In this document: positions 1-13,074 of the stretch, one piece after another
Layout: each line of letters starts with the position of its first letter
Position numbering within the stretch: the first letter of the stretch is position 1
NCBI RefSeq assembly: GCF_003073045.1
Contig: NC_037598.1
Span: 13,182,486-13,246,485, forward strand
Source of the DNA: Pomacea canaliculata
Lineage: Eukaryota; Mollusca; Gastropoda; Architaenioglossa; Ampullariidae
DNA length: 64,000 nt
Direction: 5' to 3'
Position numbers and translations under genes: made by a program
The notes under the pieces: model-generated
The model's database searches: none
What the model saw: only the letters and a program-made list of their open reading frames with translations
Told to the model about the DNA's origin: nothing

Positions 1-186
1 AAGTTTTAAGTCAACAAAATAGTACAAGATGAGACTTTCTCTATGCTGTGCTGCATGTTCACATGGTGATTCATCAGGATTTTAAGCAGCAAGTGTACAA
101 TATACAAAACTGAACTACAGTTCAACTAGGTACAAAGTATTTTGGAGATACAATTTAAACTTATTTCGTTCAAATTTGTTACTCAC

Positions 187-1128
187 TGTCTCTGCGTCCG
201 TAGATGATGATTGAGTGTAAAGAAAAGTTTCGTCCCAGATCCACCAGCCACAGAGGATTGTAGTCGCCTATTGCAGTCATAATACAGTTGGGTGGTGTTA
301 CTCTGATGTCAAAACTTGTGTCATTGTTTCCATTGATAGCGGCAGAGCAGTCTCCAGAATATCTGTTGCCCTCTGTATACCGGGAACTAAGATTGCACGG
401 TTTGTTGACAGCGATGTTAACTGTAACAGAATTTGGACTTTTCCCACAGGTATGTTCGTCTCTGACTTATCAGATGTTAAAATGTACTTTACATATTTTC
501 TAACGAATACTAACAATTATTAAACAAGCCATCATCGGACTCTAGAGAAATAACAGTCATTATTTTACCTCCTAAAAAGACCTCTACAAGAGCAGGATTA
601 ACAAACAGCCCATAAGAATACGAATACTTTTATTAAGTTTAAGGACTTTTAAAGAAAACAAGAAATGTAAGCAAAATGCACTGTTTACAACCTTTAGAGG
701 TCATAAACAATTGCTAGTGACCTCTACCCTGTACTAGGTAAGCTAGTGGAACATGGTGTGATTATCTAGTATGACGTTTACTCCACAAAATAATAAATTT
801 TCTTTCAGCAGGTGCAGTATTAAAATCTATATTTACATCCATTATTCATTAAAGGATATCATTTGCCTTCCGTTTGCTGGATCAAACCGCCACATTATTT
901 TCCATCCCTATCTTATTCTTATCTTGTTTAACTGGTCATGACAGATAAAATATGTGTCGTGAGTCACGAGCTTTTGAGAGATAAGCCATTGTAACACTGC
1001 GAGATAATGTATCCTAAAATACTGGCAAGATTATACTCACTCATATGATCCAGCTGTGCAGGGGTTAACAACAAGATATCAGCAAATACACACAGTGTCA
1101 CAAACCACATCCACCCACAACCCGCCAT
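187..1128 (-). CDS. Gene E (5' part only): fucolectin-like/EGF receptor, exons 1-2
   Basis: First two coding exons of a family member whose remainder lies beyond the left edge. Exon 1 (1041-1128, 88 nt) starts at MAGCGWMWFV and encodes a signal peptide with hydrophobic core VTLCVFADILLLTPAQ; its donor is GTGAGT. Exon 2 (187-420, 234 nt) encodes the first half of a fucolectin/F5-8C-like beta-sandwich, with the family signatures CSAAINGN and a W-x-VDLG strand. Frame and exon lengths equal those of gene C. The IHT triplet of the paralogues reads IMT here, so the His is missing. Which type of tail it has cannot be seen, but the start exon resembles C and D (ITAM-type) rather than A. Lectin activity is not established. 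The family is known in molluscs; the specific ligand is unknown. Confidence 0.85.
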
Positions 1129-3888
1129 CTTACAAACACCCGACCTGTATTTAAACTTCCTCCTACTCTAGGGGTAGCCCCGTCAACAGGGAAGGAGAAG
1201 CCGTGTGAAAACAGAAAGACAAGCTTACTTAAGCTCTCTCAGTGCATGAGTCCGTGGCTCGGATGTGAACACATAGGTAGGAATGCTGAATGCATCCACA
1301 AGACGTGTAAACTCTGTCTGTAGTAGAAACAATGGTAATTAGAAGGTGATAATAATTATAAACTTAGTCCTGAAGTGATAATACATAGACGTTAGATGTC
1401 ACGGTTAGGGCTATTTTAAAATTGTTTCCTACAAAAATGACAAAATGTATGCGGTGCTAATTAATTTTGCGCTGATTGCTCTTTAGACTACAATGTTATT
1501 GTCAACTTTTTGTCTGCTTCTTTATCTGTGTCCACCTTAATGAGTAGACGACAAACGAAATTGTCAAATACTCGAACACTTACACTGGCTGTGTCGCAAC
1601 CACTCAAACAGAGCGAACACACAACCACTCGCTCAGCCATGGTACACGTTGTTACACTCATACCACCGCAGACAGCAACAACAACGAAATGAGCGTTACA
1701 AAACAACAAATTTATTACATACAAAAAACAACAGTAATAGAAAAAACAACCTTATACACACATGCACACCCACATTTAGAAAAAAAAACAACCGAAAACA
1801 TGCCCCTTTCACAGCTGATAGACGAATATATAAAAAAATCTAAAAGTGAGGGGTGTCAAAGGGGACACAACGCCCAAACACACTGCCGGGTAGCTCTGCG
1901 AAGCGATTTATCAAGTTCTCCAGGTCCTCATCGTAGCTTGCTCTCTAACCCTGTGCGGCGCTGAGGCCACATCTTCTCCGGCCCTTCAGGTACACAAAAG
2001 GAGGGACCGTTTGTCGTGGTCTCCTAATCACGGGTTTGCAAAGTCGCATCTACAGAGGAAAGCTTGGTCGCACCCAGAAGGACATCCGGGTCATGTGTCC
2101 ACGCCCTTACGATGCTTTAGGACAGTGTGAAGAGGCAGACAAACGAAGAGACATTTTACAAAAACAAGCAAGAGAGAAGAGGAAAAAGATGAGGATGACA
2201 AGAACCACGACGAAAATTCAGATAAAAATGAGGAGCCATTAGATACATCTATCATCAGGGGTTAGTGTTAACTCCCTCCTCCAATTCCTGTCATTATCTA
2301 AGGTTTCTTAAAATCTCTCTCCCAAAAATCTTTCGAACATATCATGTTCTAAGCAAAGTAGAAGAGACCTGCGAAGTGCCGTGGACTTCGCGAAGGTCCG
2401 AGCCTTGGGGCTACATCTTGGGGCTCACGGGACTGATAGGGTTACACAAGGGAAAGGTGGGATGTCATTAGAGTCGACGCTTGTTTTTGCGGAGATAAGA
2501 TGCAAAACCAGAAAAATAATCGCTGACACTCGACATGTTGACAGGTCCGATTGGTGCAGGGAAGGAGATGAAGGGTGTTCGCGTGTTGAGACGAGTGATG
2601 TGAATGTGTGACGTGTGTCTCCTGATAGCGGACTACATTCAACGGCTTCGGGGTCATGAAGGACGAGAAAAAAATACTTTGGCGCGAAGAATTCAGACTT
2701 TTAACGTCCGAATAACCTCAACTGTCGCTGTGATTGGTGTTGACTGCTGACAATATTGTGAATGGTGCACTAACGTGACGTAGTAAGCTGTTCGCGTGAC
2801 GTACTAAACTGTTATCCGGCTCGATAATCACAGATGCCAATCCCGTAATTTGTTTGCGGACAATTACTTAACGGATGGGTCTTGGAGGCTGAAAATTACA
2901 GGTTAGGTTTATATCGGTTATATCTACCGATATCTGCAAAAACGCAAACCACTCAGGTTGGTCTTTAACAGACAAATATACACCATAAGTATTAGGAATT
3001 TCTTATTTTAATGTTTAAGTCTATGGGAAGCATAAATTTCATGTACGTATTACTCTTTGTATTACTATGAAATAACGCGGATAATTGTGAGATTAACTTG
3101 TAAAAATTTTAATTATTTGTTTGTAAATAATATGTTGCATTCAAACAGTTGGTTGGATTATTATCAAGACATAAAATATCACTTATAGGGGCCTTATTTT
3201 CAAAGATTAGTAACAAAATAAATTGAATTAGATAACTTTTTTTCAAATAATTAGCTCGATTAGAATCAAATAATTACATATGACATAATGACCTTAGATG
3301 TTTAAATTATTATTATATAAAACGAAGTGCAATATAAATATATAAGTTATTGAACATTTCAATTAGGAAGACGATCTATTGAACAGCAGGGAAAAGTCAA
3401 TTTTCGTGACTTTTAATTATGTTCCTGATGAAAAAATATAACAGATTACAATGGAGAGTTGTGTCCCTTCGCCTAACAGGCTGAGGGGATCGGCTCCCCT
3501 TGATGATATTTGTTTTGTGGTCATGCTTCACTCTGGATAAAATTGTTAGACCTTCATGTCTACAAGTGCTTTTGCTGCGTTTCTTACTCGTCCGGTTTGC
3601 AACAGAATTGTATTTAATATTATTGAAAGTGCGAACTGTTGGATCTATTGGCTGAAGTCCACTCCGCCATGTTTCACTCGCTTCGGCAGCGACCTTGATA
3701 TGGATTAAATAAACTGAAATGATGATTACTTGCTTGAAGTTTCGCGTGATAACATTTTTTCATATTCTCAAGATTACTCATTATTAGTACTAGTAGTCAT
3801 CATCATCTCCATCGTCATCATCAGCATCATTGTCGTCATCATTATTGTCGTCATCATCAGTATCATCAGGTACATGTACTAAAGCAAA
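1129..3888. repeat. Duplicated intergenic spacer between genes D and E
   Basis: No gene is supported here. The part just upstream of gene E (about 1,129-1,440) matches the same position upstream of D (about 11,381-11,690) and C (about 22,224-22,520). A block near 2,035-2,165 recurs at about 12,305-12,429 and 23,398-23,530. A block at about 3,470-3,720 recurs at 12,430-12,665. In the D-C spacer the first block joins the last one directly, so about 1.3 kb was lost there or gained here. The short ORFs in this stretch have no recognisable product and are not shared in frame among copies. Imperfect CAT/ATC repeats lie at about 3,795-3,870. Confidence 0.7.
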
Positions 3889-3894
3889 TTTATT
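3889..3894 (-). terminator. Candidate poly(A) signal of gene D
   Basis: AATAAA on the minus strand, about 315 nt beyond the gene D stop codon. The same signal stands about 315 nt beyond the gene C stop (13,069-13,074). Conservation supports it only weakly because the whole flank is duplicated. Confidence 0.35.
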
Positions 3895-4208
3895 CAAGAA
3901 TCTCATGATTCCGCTCAGCTCTTTCGGTGTTTGTAAATGACAGTAAACTGTTAGATACATGTAAGGAAAACAACATGTTTACTCCGCAGTAAACTATAAC
4001 TGTAAGGTAAAAATGAAGTGTGTCAACTGTTCCAGTCAGTTCATTACGAATCTGGAAGGCTAGTCATGTGCAACTCTCCAGCGAAAATGGGTGGCGTGTA
4101 TACTCTTGTTTATATTTACAAATTATTGAATATTTAACAGAAACTGCTTCTAAGTCGAACTTAAATTATTTGTTTCACTGGACTCGTATTGAGGTAGGAA
4201 GCAGGCCT

Positions 4209-5954
4209 CTAGGTTCCCTTGCTGCTAGTCTGGATGTAGAGAGAAGAGTAGGGGGCGATGTTTTCGTCACGAGGGTCGAGTGCGTCATAGACGTTGTTGC
4301 TGTAGTCCGATGTGTCTTTCACAGATGTAGAGCCTGGTCGTTCTGCTGGACATGTCAAGGGCGAAAAAACCACATGAACTAACATCATCATTGCTCATTT
4401 TTAAGGTCATATGCACGGTATTGATGATATTGCTACAGACCGGTAGAATCGGTGATAAAATAGTTTATTGTTTAATTATACGGAAGACTGTAACTTGATA
4501 GCTAAACATTTTCAAAAACTGAACTAAAGTCTTTCAAACAGCTGAAAAACAGCCGAACATAAAAGTTTATTACTTGCACTGTAGTATATGAAGCTATAAT
4601 GATGATTGTGACATAATGTGATCAGGAGACATTACCTGTAGAGGAGGTTTCATTAGCTGAGCTGAGATGTTCGGTGGTTTGTTTGGATCTTGATCTTCTC
4701 AGAAAACTAAAACAATAAACTCTCAAAGTTTAATTTCAATAAAAATAAAATTAATTTAATTATACTTTGTTATAATATACCTGTGAATACTTATGCAAAA
4801 AAACTTTTTGCAATTTTTCAGAAGAAAAATCTTAACCACGTCTTTGGAAAAACTTCAAAAAGCTTAGAATAATGTCTTTCTGATATTGCTCAGTAAGGAG
4901 AAGGTTTATCATCTTTAGCATGCTTCACTGATTTTTGTTGATTGTATGATTGCCACCCTGTACTATGTCTATCATGCCTGTGTAAGTTACTGACACATCA
5001 CCACCCGAGTCGGTCTCTTTGGTAGTTATGTTGTCTTCATTGAAATTTTCTGTTTTTTTCTTTTTATGTTTTCTCTATGTTAAAGCATGTGGAGTCCGCT
5101 TCAAATATCAGTTACTTGAAAGAATATCTTGCATAAACAAAGGTACTGTTCCATCCACTCTTTGCTTCTTCATTCACAAACTAATTCTTTTTGTCATGAT
5201 ATCATCTGTTTGTTGACGGTTATGTTTCTTGTACGGATCACAGTTAGTTTTCATGTAGCTTTATAAAAGGTCTTCATCTTGTATTTGTTCTTGTTGTTCT
5301 GTTTCTTTATCATTTTATTTTTAAAAAGCTATATGAACACAGGTAAGAGTGAAAGTCTTTTACAAGTGGATAGTTGTTCCTATTCTGTCTCTGCAAGGGT
5401 ACATTAAGTTGAGGGGTAATGACACTGCAGAAGCAGCTAAAATACATGTAGCAAGCATTGGTGATTTGCACGTTTGTTAAATTTGAAAGGAATATTTGGG
5501 TGATTTTTTTCTGTGCATATTGATGTTTACATGAGAAAACGTACAGAGTATATTAACCCACAGTTGGAGGAAAAATGGCATGTATTATGTCTTACCTAAT
5601 CATTAAAACAGAAGTCTATATGTAACTAGTCTTTTAAAATTAAATATTTCCCTAATGTATGTCACCAGAATAAAGCACAGAAATACAGTCAGAAAGAAAG
5701 AAAAAGAAAGGGTGGGTATGAAAGGAAAGGATGTTGATGTGACATTCAGTGAGCAGATTGCGAAAGAAAACGTCTGCGTGACAAAGATCATGACAGAAGG
5801 GTCAAGTGAAGAAAAAATGTTTTCTCCAAACGATTAACTCACAGACCAATGAGGATTCCTGTAATAAGAAAGACAATACTACAGCCAACTGCTGCACCAG
5901 CCACAGGACCCGCCAAACTCACAGTCTCCTTGTCACCATAATGTGGCATCTTTT
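4209..5954 (-). CDS. Gene D membrane segment and ITAM-like cytoplasmic tail
   Basis: Three exons. 5843-5954 encodes a short extracellular stalk (KMPHYGDKETVSLAGP) and a hydrophobic membrane segment ending in ITGILIG. 4636-4706 encodes the basic stop-transfer stretch (LRRSRSK) and a Ser/Thr-rich stretch. 4209-4342 encodes the C-terminus with YDALDPRDENIAPYSSL, that is YxxL-x9-YxxL, preceded by DYSNNV, and then the stop. ITAMs are YxxL/I-x(6-12)-YxxL/I and recruit tandem-SH2 kinases (Syk/ZAP-70/Shark) after Src-family phosphorylation. Both YxxL units survive in gene C although neighbouring residues differ. Function as an ITAM is inferred from sequence only. Confidence 0.8.
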
Positions 5955-6988
5955 CTAAACATAGCAAAGTAAAACACACACACACAAACACACAAATGAG
6001 CAGTAAGAGAAATGTGCGATTTTTCCTGTCGTTGGAAAAAAACAGTTACTGGCTCGTGCAGATGCAATATTTTGACATTGTTTTACTTGTCCCTTGGTAT
6101 TTCAAGTTCTCAAAATTTTGTGACAAGACAATAGTTCTAACAAAGTTGATTTCAATGAGTGAAAATTCAATGCTAGATATTTAGATAGCCAATGATGGGT
6201 CGTCAGTAGGAGACATTAATAAGGTTAGTCATCCTGCCTACTACAACAAAGTTCTGTATGCCGAGCTTTTTCGGTATGTTAGGGACGTAGTGGCAGTTGT
6301 GGTAGCTGAAGCGGTGGTGGTAATATTTATGTGTTTTCGAGGTCGTATTTGTGTTGTTTTAACAGTCTTACTACCAAACCAAAACAAAACTCACCATCTA
6401 GACACAGGGGGCTACAAAGTCTCCATCACAAGAGGGACAGACGCCGGTGTTGTTGTCACAGACGCTGTTGTTGGCGCAGTGGCCGCACTCTGTACACTCA
6501 GACCCGAACCACCCGTCAGCACACCCTGAATTAATAGACTATCTTGATAAAATGGACACTTAAAATTCTTACCATGTCTTAAAAAATTGCTCTTTAATTA
6601 TTTGATCATATTCGTATAGTCATGTAGCAAACAGTATTTTGTGAGGCAGAAAGTAAGGTATTTCGAGTTATCATTTTACATATTACTATAAGCCTTCACT
6701 TTCTGATTTTCTGTATTCTTTTTGGTAAAATCTTTCTCTACAATTCTTTCTACATCCACCTGTATGTCACGAACTGTGTGTAGGCCAGAACAAAGCACAA
6801 CAAGTTATTGAAAGAGAAAAAAACAGGTAGAATCGTCACAGACTATGTTTGTTACATAACAGAAAAGGGATGGAAGCTGTTCTTTTATAGAAGTCGGTGA
6901 TGTCGCATTTGTATCTCGGGGACTGTTTTCCGATTCGCGCACGTTGTCAGCTGAGATGGACACATGACTCACTCCCTTGTATTCTTAC

Positions 6989-7879
6989 ATTGACACAGAG
7001 GAGGCTGCCATCCTGGCTGACACTGACATGTCCCGTCAGTCCTGCTACATGTGTTGTTACATCCTTTACCACAAGTGTTGTGACAGTCGTTAGACATGTT
7101 GTAGTGACCGTCCATGCAATCTGTCATAACACATCATTGTTATATTATCTAATATATCGCTTTCTAGCAGTTTTCTCCTAAATACTGTTATGGTAACTTA
7201 TCATTTAACATGAGACCTCTGGGGTCATTGCGTTCTTACATTGACACAGGGGAGGCTGCCATCCTGGCTGACACCGACATGTCCCGTCAGTCCTGCTGCA
7301 AGTGTCATGACATCCTCTACCACAAGTGTTTTGACAGTCGTTAGACACGTTGTAGTGACCTTCTGAGCAGTCTGTCATAAAATATCATTGTTAGATCATC
7401 TATATGTCACATGATATTAGTTTTATCCTAGATACTGTTATGGTAGCTTATCATTTAACAACGTGAGACCTCTAGGGGTCAGAAAGTTCTTACGTTCACA
7501 AAGAGGAGGCTGCCATCCTGTCCGACACTGACAAGTTCCGTCAGTCCTGCTGCAAGTGTCATGACATCCTCTACCACAGGTGTTTTGACAGTCGTTAGAC
7601 ATGTTGTAGTGACCGTCTGAGCAGTCTGTCATAAAATATCATTGTTAGATCATCTAATATGTCACATTCTAACATTAGTTTTCTCTTAGATGCTGTTATG
7701 ACAAATTATCATTTAACAACTTGAGACCCCTGGGGTCAGTGTGTTCTTACGTTGACACAGAGGAGGCTGCCATCCTGGCCGACACTGACATGTCCCGTTA
7801 GTCCTGCTGCATGTACCAACGCCACAGCCTGCTCCACAGGTACGTGTACAGTTCTCTCCCCAGTATCCCGGCACGCAAT
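6989..7879 (-). repeat. Gene D EGF exon array (four repeats)
   Basis: Four EGF-like exons at 6989-7120, 7240-7371, 7494-7625 and 7751-7879, starting 251-257 bp apart. Three encode an eight-Cys module of the laminin/MEGF10 kind of about 43 residues, for example with signatures NDCQNTCGRGC and DGTCQCQPGWQPPLCQ. The one nearest the lectin-like domain is a variant with GYWGENCTRTCGAGC. All are phase 1-1. Near-identical intron flanks show recent local exon duplication. Confidence 0.85.
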
Positions 7880-9892
7880 CTGTTCGCAATACAATACAAC
7901 TTCATTTTTCCAAAAGTGTGCCTCAAAATATTAGTCGTAATAGATAATACATACATACACACATGCGTTGAAATATTTATCTCTCTCCCTCACGGCTGAT
8001 CATGCAAATTAAAACTGTATGAAGTTACAGTTCTCTAGAAACACTCGGGCCATCAACAAGGTTCGTAAAATAGGAGAAATATCTGAGTCAACTTGTTTTT
8101 TAAGCAACGGGTTATAATACTGATACTCAGCCTACTAGACTTTAGAAAACGATTCATATTCTTTATTCAGATGACTATAATATTATAAAAGTTATGTGTA
8201 AAAACTGTTCACAGTACCTTTAACACAAGCACCATTGACTGAGTCACAGTAATTAATTTCCCCGGTATCATCACCTGCGTGTTGACACGTTTGACTGCAC
8301 TGAGTTTGACAGTCACTGCCCCACCATCCGACCTTACACACTGAGAAAGGTAAATGACAATTATTTAATGAATAGACAGACGTACATTAAATCTGTTAGA
8401 AATTTCAGCCTTTCGATAATCAACAGAGAAAGAGAGAGAAATCATCCAATAAGCAACTTATTCCCTATATAAAATCAACGATATGTAATTACATTCTTAT
8501 ATTCGAGTATATTATTAGGATTCATGGTCGGAATGTTTGAAATAAATTTATACTTTTTTATACTTTTATTTATGGTTTTTTTCTCAAAATGAATTTTACA
8601 AGATTTTAGCTATAAAAATAGATACGATAGCAATGATAACATTTGAAAAAAGCATTAGAAAAATGTTAAATTATCTTTGGCAATCACATTTAGGTATCAA
8701 GGGAACATAATACCATTATCTAGTAGATACTGCTATAAACCTAAATACCCCAGATTTGGACCTCGCATATGTTTAAAAATGGCGTATGTTCTCCTGCTGA
8801 TGAATTGTGTCTAGTGATGGTCACCACTCGTCCATGTCGAGGCGGATTGAGATTAATGACGGTGGTCACCTCCCTTGTACCCGGACACGGAAACGTGTAC
8901 ACGTGTTCTCCATCGAGTGATACTTGAACACAGTTCATTCTATCTAACCCTGTAAAGTACATAAACAGAGACATTGAACAGAGAAGAACAGATAATTCTA
9001 TGTAACATTACATACATCAAAATAAACGGAAAAGTCTGAATAACTACACTTATGCTTACATTGTCAAAAGTCAGATGATTATGCCCCGTGCCATGCTGAT
9101 AGGAGAGTGATGTCCCTTTGTCTAAATAGCTCTCTGTCTTTTGTTTTGTCAATGAATCGTTGTCGAGTTTTTAAATATTTCACCGATTTGTGATTTTGTT
9201 GCATCGTTATTCTCTGTTATGGACGTCTTGTGCTGCTTCGATTTTTTCGATCAGTACTTTCATCCACTAACGGTTTCTAAGTGCTGTTCTTTACTTTGCC
9301 ATCATCTTTTAGGTTTTGACTTAACAGGATTATAAGCCTTCTTCATTTTCCGACGGTGCAAACCGTGTTGATTTTTTATTGTTTCATTTGAGGGACAATG
9401 TATTTTGCTTCATGTAAAGTTGAGATCTTCCACCTTTCGACTTATGAGCTGATGTCGTCTAGTAATGAATTTCTAGTGAAAATATCATAACAAAAGCATG
9501 AAACTTCAAAGCAAAGAAATTGTTGTTTTCGTCTTTTACTTTAAATAATATCTCACAGGGAAATAAAAACATGTTTCAGCTCATACCACTTGACTATGAA
9601 AATATATCTTTTATTTTATTCCTTCCTCTGAAAAAAGAAATATGACCGCATATATAACCCACGTTGTGATAAAACTTTGAATATTGATGATTGATGTCTT
9701 GTGACAAAAGAACATATCACAATAGCACCAACTATTCTCTCTAAGGAAATTTTCGTATTGTGTTTTCCTCGAAGGTGTGTTTGCTGTGTACACTTGAAGG
9801 CGGGGTAACCTACTTCTGAAAACGACTATTGACTAATTTCTAGTTCAGCTTGTGATAAGACCTTCACAAGGTGGTAGAGGAAGTAGAACAGT

Positions 9893-10060
9893 GGCTGTTC
9901 TTCGGAAAAAGCTACCTGATCTATCAGGAAAGGTAAAGACATAAGAGGTAAAAATATTTAACTGGATAATTTGTTTCATCAGTTGAAGGGATTCTCTAGA
10001 GTCTAGACATCCAGCGCATGATGAAGTATTGGAAAAAGTATCATTACAAATAAATTACCT
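9893..10060 (+). other. Conserved plus-strand fragment in the lectin intron of gene D
   Basis: The fragment recurs at 20,752-20,910 in the equivalent intron of gene C. On the plus strand it could encode VLRKKLPDLSGK, then GT...AG intron-like borders of about 80 bp, then GFSRHPAHDE. I do not recognise the product. It is too short to call a gene and may be a relic of an inserted sequence duplicated with the receptor. Confidence 0.3.
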
Positions 10061-12938
10061 TATAAATAGCGCGGCTGCCTCAACCTTAAAAGCATTATTA
10101 TTTTCTTACAGGGCTAGGTGCGAATAAGGGAAACTAGTTTCTTAGGTTGCAGGGACAGTACATTCTTTAAATGTATAAGAAAGTACAGGAAGATGGCGCT
10201 TTCTCTATGTAGTGCTGCATAAGCACATGGTCATGCATCAGACTTTTAAAAAGCAAGTGTAAAATATGCAAACTTGAACGACAAACTGCTGGGTATAATG
10301 TATTTTGGAGATCCACTTTAAACTTAATACATTCAATTGTTTACTCACTGTAGCTGCGTCCGTAGATGATGATTGAGTGCAAAGAAATGTTCCGTCCCAG
10401 GTCCACCCCCAACAGAGGATTGTAGTCGTCTGCTGCAGTGTGAATACAGTTGGGTGTTCTTTTAATTTCGAAATTTGTGTCAGTGTTTCCATTGATAGCG
10501 GCAGAGCAGTCTCCGGATAATATGTTGTTCTCTGAATACCGGAACTAATACTGCATGTTTTGTTGGCAGCGATGTTAACTGTAACAGATAATTGGGCTTT
10601 TCCCACAGGTATGTTCGTCTCTGACTTATCAAATGTTAAAATATACTTCACATATTTTCTAACGAATACTAACAATTATTAAACAAGCTATCATCGAACT
10701 ATAGAAAAAAACTATCATTTCGCGGCCTAGAAAAGACCTCTACAATAATAGGATTAACAAACAGAACATAAGAATGCAGATACTTTTATTAAGTTTAGAG
10801 TAAAATTTTAAAGTAAACATAAAATCAAAGCAAAGTCCACTGTTTACCGAATTTCGAGTACTTAAATAATTGCTAGTGACCTTATACTCTATCAGATAAG
10901 CTAGTTGAACATGGTGTCATTATCTAGTATGTCCATGACTCCATAAAATCAGTAGATTGTCTCTCAGGAGGTTCAATATGAACATCTATATGAACATCTA
11001 TATGAACATCTATATTTACGTCGAATGACGACCATAACAGGATATCATTTTCCTTCTGATTGCTGATCAAACCATCACATTATTTTTCATCTTTACTGTT
11101 TATTGGCAGGAGTACACATGGTGTGGAGAAACATATTTTTAAGTGCTTGAGAATTACGATAATAACGATCATTTGCGGAACTCGGGGGTTATCTTATTTA
11201 ACTGCTCATGAGTCACGAGATTTTGTGTACTGAGAGATAAGCCATTGTAACACAGATAATGTATCCTAAAATACTGGCAAGGCAGTACTCACTCATATGA
11301 TCCAGCTGTGCAGGGGTTAACAACAAAATATCAGCAAATACACACAGTGTTACAAACCACATCCACACACCACCCGCCATCTTACAAACACCCGACCTGT
11401 ATCTAAACTTCCTCGTACCCTAGGGGTAGCCCCGTCAACAGGGAAAGTATTCGTAGGAAAACAGATAAGGTTTCTTTAGCTCTCTCTGTTCATTAGTTCG
11501 TGTCGCTGATGTTAACACATTTGTATGAATGCATACACAAGTGTAAACTGTGCCTGTAGTAAAAACAAAAGTTAATTACGATAAATTTAGTCGTGAACAG
11601 AAAATACATGGACATTAGATGTTAGGATTGGGGCTTTTTTTAAAATTATACATCTTTCCTATAAAAATGACAAATTAATATTTTATCAACAGATAGTAGA
11701 TTCTCGGCTGTATAAATGTTGAGACTTCGTGGGAAAACCTTTTTGGGATTTTATCTCTTGCATATAAAAATATTTATAAAACCTTATTGTCGCGCCAGGA
11801 GACAAGAATGCATGTGTAAGTGCGAAGCAAGATGAATATTAGAAAAGATATGTAACAATGGTTGCATTTTCGTTAAGTGTTTGTTTTTTGTAATATTTTC
11901 TATACTTTACCCCCTGTACCACTTTCTGTCTCTCTTTCTTGTCTTATCAGTGTTTGTGTACTTGTGATCAAATAAAACTTGTCCAGCTACCAAAACTCGT
12001 GATGGCGAGTATTTTGTGCGTGAGTTCCTGGTTTTGTGCGGGGCGAAAACGTGGGTGTGTCTCGGTATTGCCACTTTTTCGTTGATGTAAAGGCTGGATT
12101 GAGGGGCTGCAATAGTATAAACGGATTAGAACTGATGAGAGAGAGAGAGGAATATTTCTGCTGCCTGTGGTTTGTCCTTGACTGGGAGAGAGTACGAAAC
12201 CTGAACCTCTTCTTCTTCAGAGCCTCAAGTCTTCAGACTTATTTAAAATGTAAATCATATACGTGAAACTTGTTGAGTCTACTTCGGTTTTTTTGTTGTT
12301 TGAAAACTCGCAGCTCCAGGGGAAAGCTGGATCGCACCCAGAAGTACATCCGGGTCACGTGGCCACCCACTGACGATGCTTTAGGACAGTGTGAAGAGGC
12401 AGACAAATGAAGAGACATTTTACAAAAACCAACAGGCTGAGGGGATCGGCTCCCCTTGATTATATTTGTTTTGTGGTCATCTTCGCTTAGGATAAAAGTG
12501 TTGGACCTTCATGTCTACAAGCGCTTCTGCTGCGTTTAACTCGTCCGGTTTGCAACAGAATTGTATTTAATGTTATTTAAAGTGCGATATATTGGGTGGA
12601 GTCCACTCCGCCATGTTTCACTCGCTGCGGCAGCGACCTTGATATGGATGAAATAAACTGAAATGATGATCACCTTGCAGTTTCATGTGATAACATTTCT
12701 TCATATTCTCAAGATTACTCAATATCGTCCCAGTAGTTTCCAGATGTCACTAACCTTATTCTCTGAGTCGTTACTGCTAGATTTACAGTTATCACCCTTT
12801 ACTGTCGGAACGCAGCGAGTCCTAGAGTTGTCTTTCCTTCTACATCTTTGTGACTATTGTGTCATCTTGTTCAGCGCAATGAGTCCGCCTTTGGCTAAAA
12901 TATTGCTTTTTATAAATTCCCACTTTATTAGTAATAGT

Positions 12939-12940
<2 letters not shown>

Positions 12941-13008
<68 letters not shown>

Positions 13009-13050
13009 GTTGTCGTCATCATCATTGTCGTCATCATCATTATCATCAGG
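12941..13050. repeat. (CAT)n microsatellite
   Basis: Pure CAT repeats from about 12,941 to 13,007, then interrupted repeats to about 13,050. The homologous flank of gene D (3,795-3,870) holds only an imperfect short version, so this copy has expanded since duplication. Poly-His, poly-Met and poly-Asp reading frames here are artefacts of the repeat. Confidence 0.95.
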
Positions 13051-13068
13051 TACATGTATTAAAGCAAA

Positions 13069-13074
13069 TTTATT
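13069..13074 (-). terminator. Candidate poly(A) signal of gene C
   Basis: AATAAA on the minus strand, about 315 nt beyond the gene C stop codon at 13,390-13,392, matching the position in gene D. Confidence 0.35.

Larger units (their letters stand above)
4209..11380 (-). pseudogene. Gene D: lectin-like/EGF receptor with ITAM-like tail, two frameshifts
   Basis: Close paralogue of gene C with the same 12 exons: signal peptide 11293-11380; lectin-like 10349-10578 and 8749-8949; Cys-rich module 8218-8340; EGF 7751-7879, 7494-7625, 7240-7371, 6989-7120; divergent EGF 6395-6525; membrane exon 5843-5954; tail 4636-4706 and 4209-4342. Two exons are one base short against C. Exon 2 has 230 nt; against E and C it lacks one C after the codons for ISS and also a whole codon. 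The divergent EGF exon has 131 nt, with five instead of six C in a run, which brings TAG into frame just before the membrane exon. All other exons, splice sites and the tail are intact. It is either a very young pseudogene or carries two homopolymer assembly errors; both losses are in C runs, so the second is a serious possibility. With either defect no membrane receptor would be made. Confidence 0.8.

Noticed and set aside
1510..2611. Several short plus-strand frames upstream of gene E
   Set aside because: Not conserved in frame in the duplicate spacers at 12.3 kb and 23.4 kb; low-complexity Lys/Thr/Arg content.
4950..5525. Extra 0.55 kb in a gene D intron absent from gene C
   Set aside because: Looked for inverted repeats, target duplications and coding motifs and found none convincing; may be an insertion in D or a deletion in C.
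10238..10675. 145-residue minus-strand frame covering the lectin exon of gene D
   Set aside because: Only its first part is the true frame; the rest is the shifted frame after the one-base deletion and runs into the intron.
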